Shown in pieces: positions 13,200-16,312 of a stretch of DNA of 16,312 bases. The notes under the pieces are model-generated. The model had not been told where the DNA came from, did no database searches, and saw only the letters and a program-made list of their open reading frames with translations. The translations under genes were made by a program, and so were the position numbers. Numbering within the stretch: the stretch's first letter is position 1; the number at the start of each line of letters is the position of its first letter. The stretch comes from Mycoplasmatota bacterium (lineage in GTDB: Bacteria; Bacillota_I; Bacilli_A; Izemoplasmatales; Izemoplasmataceae): assembly GCA_030636545.1 (NCBI GenBank), contig DAOVWR010000022.1, forward strand, positions 1 through 16,312. Direction: 5' to 3'.

Positions 13200-13862
13200 A
13201 TGATTAATAATGATTGGAAAGAAATACTAGATAATCAATTTAAGCAAGGATACTATAAAAACCTCGATGAGTTCATTAAAAATGAATATAAAACAAAAGC
13301 AATATTCCCGATTAAAGAAGAAATCTTTAATGCTTTTGAGTTATGTTCTTTTAGTAACACAAAAGTAATTATTTTAGGACAAGATCCATATCATAATTTT
13401 AATCAAGCACATGGACTAGCCTTTAGTGTTTTAAAAGGGAATAGAATTCCACCATCATTAAGAAATATATATAATGAGGTAAGAAGTGATTTAGGAATTA
13501 ATACTCCTAATCATGGTGAATTAACATCTTGGGCAGAAGAGGGAGTATTATTATTAAATACAATTTTAACTGTTGAACATAACAAGCCGTTAAGCCATAA
13601 AGAACAAGGTTGGGAAATATTTACGGATAACATTATTAAACAAATAAATGAAGATAATAGACCAAAAGTGTTTGTCTTATGGGGGAATAACGCTATTGCT
13701 AAAAAGAAGTTAATAACTAATAGAAAACATTTAGTTCTAACATCAAGTCATCCATCTCCGTTATCAGCAAGACATTCTTTTATTGGAAGTAAAGTGTTTT
13801 CTAAAATTAATGTCTTTTTAAAGAAGACAAATCAAGAAGAAATTGATTTTTTAATCAAATAG
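13200..13862 (+). CDS. ung: Uracil-DNA glycosylase, family 1
   Basis: A 220-residue base-excision repair enzyme that removes uracil from DNA. Key motifs are all present: the water-activating loop G-Q-D-P-Y-H with catalytic Asp62, S-W-A-E-E-G-V-L-L-L-N-T around 107-118, the W-G-N-N-A strand, and the minor-groove intercalation loop HPSPLSARHSF with His184. Length is standard for family 1. Several in-frame starts exist (TTG 13188, GTG 13191, ATG 13194). I choose ATG 13200 because it gives the usual N terminus M-I-N-N-D-W-K-E-I-L and places GGTGA 5 nt upstream, though that site is weak. No clear terminator follows before the next promoter. Confidence 0.96.
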   Translation: MINNDWKEILDNQFKQGYYKNLDEFIKNEYKTKAIFPIKEEIFNAFELCSFSNTKVIILGQDPYHNFNQAHGLAFSVLKGNRIPPSLRNIYNEVRSDLGINTPNHGELTSWAEEGVLLLNTILTVEHNKPLSHKEQGWEIFTDNIIKQINEDNRPKVFVLWGNNAIAKKKLITNRKHLVLTSSHPSPLSARHSFIGSKVFSKINVFLKKTNQEEIDFLIK

Positions 13863-13871
13863 TCATAATGG

Positions 13872-13899
13872 TTGAATTAATTAATAAATAGAGTATAAT
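13872..13899 (+). promoter_or_regulatory. Promoter of the riboswitch-folT unit
   Basis: TTGAAT (13872-13877), a 16-nt spacer and perfect TATAAT (13894-13899). The predicted start at about 13906 lies exactly at the 5' edge of the tetrahydrofolate aptamer. Confidence 0.7.
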
Positions 13900-13906
13900 A
13901 TAGATA

Positions 13907-14000
13907 ATCAGAGTAGCTATTTCGCGTTAAGTGTTATACCATGGGAAGTTGGGTATAGACGAACACACCCTTGTGGCGATGAAGTAGTGCGTCCGCTGAA
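13907..14000 (+). ncRNA. Tetrahydrofolate (THF) riboswitch aptamer
   Basis: The characteristic conserved blocks appear in order: CAGAGTAG (13909-13916), TTCGCGTTAAGTG (13921-13933), GGGAAGT (13943-13949), GACGAA (13958-13963), TGGCGATGAAGTAG (13974-13987) and TGCGTCCGCTGA (13988-13999). Helix P1 is TCAG (13908-13911) with CTGA (13996-13999). The P3-type stem TTATACC / GGGTATAG surrounds the GGGAAGTT segment. This matches the THF riboswitch class known upstream of folT in Firmicutes, and the next gene is a FolT-like transporter, so class and context agree. Confidence 0.93.
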
Positions 14001-14031
14001 AATTACATCGTTTTTAGATGTTTTCTCGTGG

Positions 14032-14060
14032 ACCTCTCATAAAATTTATGGAGGTTTTTT
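14032..14060 (+). terminator. Riboswitch expression platform: terminator that also covers the Shine-Dalgarno site
   Basis: ACCTC-T-CATAA pairs with TTATG-GAGGT (14032-14055, one bulged T), followed by a T-run to 14060. The right arm holds GGAGG, which is the ribosome binding site of the ATG at 14064. The hairpin could therefore stop transcription and also hide the binding site. Upstream, ACATC/GATGT (14005-14021) forms a second small hairpin. Its CATCG can instead pair with CGATG of the aptamer (13977-13981), a possible switching helix. Confidence 0.75.
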
Positions 14061-14063
14061 ATT

Positions 14064-14594
14064 ATGCAAAGTGGCAAGAAAAGTATTTTTACAACGCAAT
14101 CATTAACTAGAGTTGCGATTCTTATTTCAATGAGTTTCTTATTAAAATCGTTTTTTGTTTTAACATTACCAACATACCGTTTCACTTTTTATGATATTCC
14201 TTTAATGATAGCTGGAATAATGTATGGTCCATTAATTGGTGGATTAAGTGGGTTAATAGTCGATTGGTTCAATATCTTGGTACCTAACTACGCAACTGGG
14301 TTTAATTTATTTACCTTATCTTCAATGATGTGGGGAATAATTCCGGGGATATTGCTTTTTGGTAGAAAAGAATTATCATTAGTAAGAATTGTTTTTACAG
14401 TATTACTTACTAGTGTAATCTGTTTCTCAATTAACTCTTATCAACTATATTTGTTTATGGGTGCTGGAATGTTAGCTGATCTACCATTTAGAATAGCTAC
14501 ATTAATTATTAAGTTACCATTACAAGTTTTAATACTTGATATCTTATTCAAACGTGTAATTGTTTGGAATTTAAAATTCGCAAAGACTAGATAA
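14064..14594 (+). CDS. folT: ECF transporter substrate-binding (S) component, folate-specific
   Basis: A 176-residue polytopic membrane protein of the ECF S-component type. The N-terminal helix region T-R-V-A-I-L-I-S-M-S-F-L-L-K is followed by the family-typical stretch Y-D-I-P-L-M-I-A-G-I-M-Y-G-P-L-I-G-G, then G-L-I-V-D-W-F. About six hydrophobic segments span the protein. It binds a vitamin outside and works with the shared EcfA/A'/T energising module, which is not in this window. Folate is assigned mainly from the THF riboswitch directly upstream. The start is fixed by GGAGG within the riboswitch hairpin. The stop codon overlaps its own terminator. By sequence alone another S-component substrate could not be excluded. 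Confidence 0.88.
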   Translation: MQSGKKSIFTTQSLTRVAILISMSFLLKSFFVLTLPTYRFTFYDIPLMIAGIMYGPLIGGLSGLIVDWFNILVPNYATGFNLFTLSSMMWGIIPGILLFGRKELSLVRIVFTVLLTSVICFSINSYQLYLFMGAGMLADLPFRIATLIIKLPLQVLILDILFKRVIVWNLKFAKTR

Positions 14595-14614
14595 CCTAAT
14601 TGGTTATCTTTTTT
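14590..14614 (+). terminator. Terminator of folT
   Basis: GATAACC (14590-14596) pairs with GGTTATC (14602-14608) around loop TAATT, followed by six T. It overlaps the TAA stop of folT (14592-14594). Confidence 0.82.
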
Positions 14615-14632
14615 ATTGCCCTATTTATTGTT

Positions 14633-14666
14633 TTATTGCATTAAATATGATAATATAATGCAATAA
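14633..14666. promoter_or_regulatory. Perfect 11-bp inverted repeat over the fic promoter (candidate operator)
   Basis: TTATTGCATTA (14633-14643) and TAATGCAATAA (14656-14666) are exact inverted repeats separated by 12 nt. TATAAT (14654-14659) overlaps the right arm, so the palindrome covers the spacer, -10 and start point of the promoter of the fic gene, whose ATG follows at 14679. Because the right arm ends at about the expected transcription start, it should act as a DNA operator and not as an RNA hairpin. Confidence 0.72.
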
Positions 14667-14678
14667 GGAAGTGATGAA

Positions 14679-15725
14679 ATGAAACATTTTGATTACAGCT
14701 TTTTGCATAAAGCACAAGTCCCATTAGATATTTATAGGATGATATCAAAGATATACGAATATAGAGGTAAACAGTTTTTCTATACTAACAAGAATTCGAA
14801 AAGCTTAGATAAATATATATTACATACAAAGTTACATAGTACAGTTAGTTCAAATAAAATTGAAGGTATCTTCACTACAAATAAGAAGAGTAAAGAAGTT
14901 ATTATTGAGGGAAGAAGTCCAAGTAATCTTGTTGAACAAGAGTTGCTGGGGTATTCCAAAGTTTTTGATTTAATAACTAACGAGCACAAAAACATTGATA
15001 TAAAGAGCAGTGTTGTTTTACAACTTCATCGGGATATATATCGCTACACTAGCTTAGGTATTGGTGGTAAATATAAATCTACTGATAATGTAATAGTTAG
15101 TATTGATTATTTAGGAAATAGAAGAGTCATATTTAAACCTTTAAAAGCAATGTATACTGAAAATGCAATGTTTAATATGTGCGAAGCATATAATGAAGAA
15201 ATTAAAAGAGATTTAGTAGAACCATTACTATTGATTCCAATCTTCATTCTGGATTTCCTAAGTATTCATCCTTTTGATGATGGGAATGGTCGAACATCTA
15301 GATTACTTACAAATTTACTACTAAACAAACAGGGATTTGATATTTGTAACTACATAAGTTATGAAGAGAAAATTCACGAAAGTGGATCTACTTATTATGA
15401 TGTGTTAAATAAATCTTCAAAAGATTGGCACGATAATAAAGCAGACTATTTTGGATTTATTAGATATTCACTTGCCTTGTTACTTGAATCATATATTGAG
15501 TTTAATCAGTTATTCACAAGTAGTGTAATAACTAAGTCATCAAAACGAGAGAGAATTATTGAGTATATTGACACTGTGATAGGCAGTTTCAGTAAAAGAG
15601 AAGTGTTAGACAAATTGCCGGATATAAGTGAAAGTACCATAGAAAGAATAATTAAAGAACAACTTGATATGAACTATTTAACTAAAATTGGTGAGAGAAA
15701 AACAACAAGATATAAAAAAAGGTAG
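14679..15725 (+). CDS. Fic-domain protein (predicted AMP transferase) with C-terminal winged helix
   Basis: A 348-residue protein. The Fic active-site motif is complete: H197-P-F-D-D-G-N-G-R-T-S-R208 (pattern HPFx[DE]GNGRxxR), with catalytic His197. It should transfer AMP (or a related group) from a nucleotide to a protein hydroxyl. An N-terminal inhibitory motif of the (S/T)xxxE(G/N) type is present as S58-N-K-I-E62-G63, so this is a class II, self-inhibited Fic protein in which Glu62 blocks ATP gamma-phosphate binding. Residues about 285-348 form a winged helix-turn-helix (S-K-R-E-V-L-D-K-L-P-D-I-S-E-S-T-I-E-R-I-I). AAGGAAGTG precedes the ATG. It stands alone, with no antitoxin gene, behind a palindromic operator. 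The target protein is unknown. Confidence 0.93.
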   Translation: MKHFDYSFLHKAQVPLDIYRMISKIYEYRGKQFFYTNKNSKSLDKYILHTKLHSTVSSNKIEGIFTTNKKSKEVIIEGRSPSNLVEQELLGYSKVFDLITNEHKNIDIKSSVVLQLHRDIYRYTSLGIGGKYKSTDNVIVSIDYLGNRRVIFKPLKAMYTENAMFNMCEAYNEEIKRDLVEPLLLIPIFILDFLSIHPFDDGNGRTSRLLTNLLLNKQGFDICNYISYEEKIHESGSTYYDVLNKSSKDWHDNKADYFGFIRYSLALLLESYIEFNQLFTSSVITKSSKRERIIEYIDTVIGSFSKREVLDKLPDISESTIERIIKEQLDMNYLTKIGERKTTRYKKR

Positions 15726-15741
15726 AAAATTCTACCTTTTT
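15716..15741. terminator. Bidirectional terminator between fic and the GH13 gene
   Basis: AAAAAGGTAGAA (15716-15727) and TTCTACCTTTTT (15730-15741) form a hairpin with A-runs and T-runs on both sides. It contains the fic stop codon and touches the stop codon of the convergent gene at 15740, so both genes share it. Confidence 0.85.
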
Positions 15742-16312
15742 AAAACTCAATTATTTTTATTTCTCCTGAACCTAAATGTAGATCAATAGTATTAATATTA
15801 TCAAATTGAGTAAACTTGCGAGGATCCTCATGTGTTGAGAAAAGGAGTTTTCCAATCATTTCCGTATTTTTAGAAACAGATCTTAACTTAGTGATATCAG
15901 GTTTTAATATTTGTTGGTTAAATGGATCACCGTTTGCTAAGATTAGCAGACAATTATTTTTATGCAATTTATTCTTCTTGTAGTAAGCTAACCCTATAAA
16001 CATCTTTGAGTGGTCAGTACTATAAATTGGAATAAATGATTTCTTGTTAGTGATTTGTTTAAGCCATTTCTTTCTGATTGGTTTAAGGAAATCTAAAATA
16101 TCAGGAAGCTCCCAACGACGATTATTTGTATAATGAAATTGATACTTATCAAACAATGCTAATTTTCCATTGTATGGATCATCTCTGTCTAAAGAATATT
16201 GTTCATTTTCAGAGCAATCAAGTCCAGTATTCATTGGTTGTCTTTCAAATACTTCTTGGCCACTATTAATAAAAGGTACACCGTTAGGCATAAACATATT
16301 TATGACAGTAAG
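15740..16312 (-). CDS. GH13 (alpha-amylase family) glucan enzyme, C-terminal part
   Basis: Minus-strand gene open through the end of the window (LTVIN- lies upstream of the first internal Met), so the N-terminal part, including most catalytic motifs, is missing; 190 residues are visible. The first visible part, M-F-M-P-N-G-V-P-F-I-N-S-G-Q-E, is the last beta-strand and loop of the GH13 catalytic barrel. It continues with Q-P-M-N-T-G-L-D and D-R-D-D-P-Y-N-G-K-L-A-L-F-D. The remainder looks like a helical end of the barrel and a beta-rich C-terminal domain. It could be an amylase/glucosidase or an alpha-glucanotransferase (maltosyltransferase-like); the fragment does not decide. It has no signal for export in the visible part. 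It would supply glucose or glucose 1-phosphate to the phosphoglucomutase step. Confidence 0.85.
   Translation of the reverse strand, partial: LTVINMFMPNGVPFINSGQEVFERQPMNTGLDCSENEQYSLDRDDPYNGKLALFDKYQFHYTNNRRWELPDILDFLKPIRKKWLKQITNKKSFIPIYSTDHSKMFIGLAYYKKNKLHKNNCLLILANGDPFNQQILKPDITKLRSVSKNTEMIGKLLFSTHEDPRKFTQFDNINTIDLHLGSGEIKIIEF

Noticed and set aside
14679..15725. Toxin-antitoxin locus (Fic with separate antitoxin)
   Set aside because: The inhibitory S-x3-E-G motif is inside the same protein and no small partner gene lies next to it.
1..16312. Mycoplasma-type genetic code (TGA = Trp)
   Set aside because: TGA ends several genes at the expected protein length, and Trp residues in conserved motifs are coded by TGG.

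Overview
The window is very AT-rich, single-copy bacterial DNA with strong Shine-Dalgarno sites and rho-independent terminators. TGA works as a stop codon here (for example at the ends of the LRR gene, the 3238 gene and rnfC), so the Mycoplasma/Spiroplasma code is excluded. A complete Rnf operon, pyruvate phosphate dikinase, a tetrahydrofolate riboswitch before an ECF folate transporter gene, and BspA-like surface repeats fit an anaerobic, fermentative, low-GC Firmicute. The composition and gene mix suggest a free-living relative of the Mollicutes (Izemoplasma/Haloplasma/Erysipelotrichia type). That placement is inference.

Region 1 (1-3720) is an accessory stretch. It holds the end of a BspA-type leucine-rich-repeat surface protein, a VanZ-like membrane protein, a divergent LytTR-regulator/membrane-protein pair, a small lipoprotein and a small polytopic membrane protein. 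These units are separated by four copies of a 21-nt block that resembles the anticodon arm of tRNA-Trp. Three copies are followed by a related terminator, intact in two and decayed in the third. The copy at 959-1013 continues into a recognisable tRNA 3' half ending in CCA. The layout looks like a string of small cassettes built up at tRNA-derived sites. No recombinase gene is in the window.

Region 2 (3805-10384) is a long co-directional block: phosphoglucomutase, then rnfC-D-G-E-A, a 52-residue Cys-rich membrane protein, and rnfB, ending in a UUCG terminator that overlaps the rnfB stop codon. Rnf couples electron transfer between ferredoxin and NAD+ to ion transport across the membrane. Two things are unusual. 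The small Cys-rich protein resembles NqrM, the iron-delivery maturation factor of Na+-NQR, in layout. RnfB is only about 101 residues long and lacks the usual C-terminal ferredoxin-type clusters.

Region 3 (10385-13862) holds ppdK (pyruvate phosphate dikinase) behind a good promoter and a possible catabolite-responsive (cre-like) element, followed by ung (uracil-DNA glycosylase).

Region 4 (13870-16312) holds a tetrahydrofolate riboswitch that controls a FolT-like ECF substrate-binding subunit. Next is a Fic-domain protein with an N-terminal autoinhibitory motif and a C-terminal winged helix, preceded by a perfect 11-bp inverted repeat overlapping its -10 box. Last, on the opposite strand, is the C-terminal part of a GH13 alpha-glucan enzyme that runs off the window. 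Phosphoglucomutase, the GH13 enzyme and PPDK together suggest a glucan-based fermentative metabolism with PPi-linked pyruvate/PEP exchange, while Rnf balances the redox carriers.
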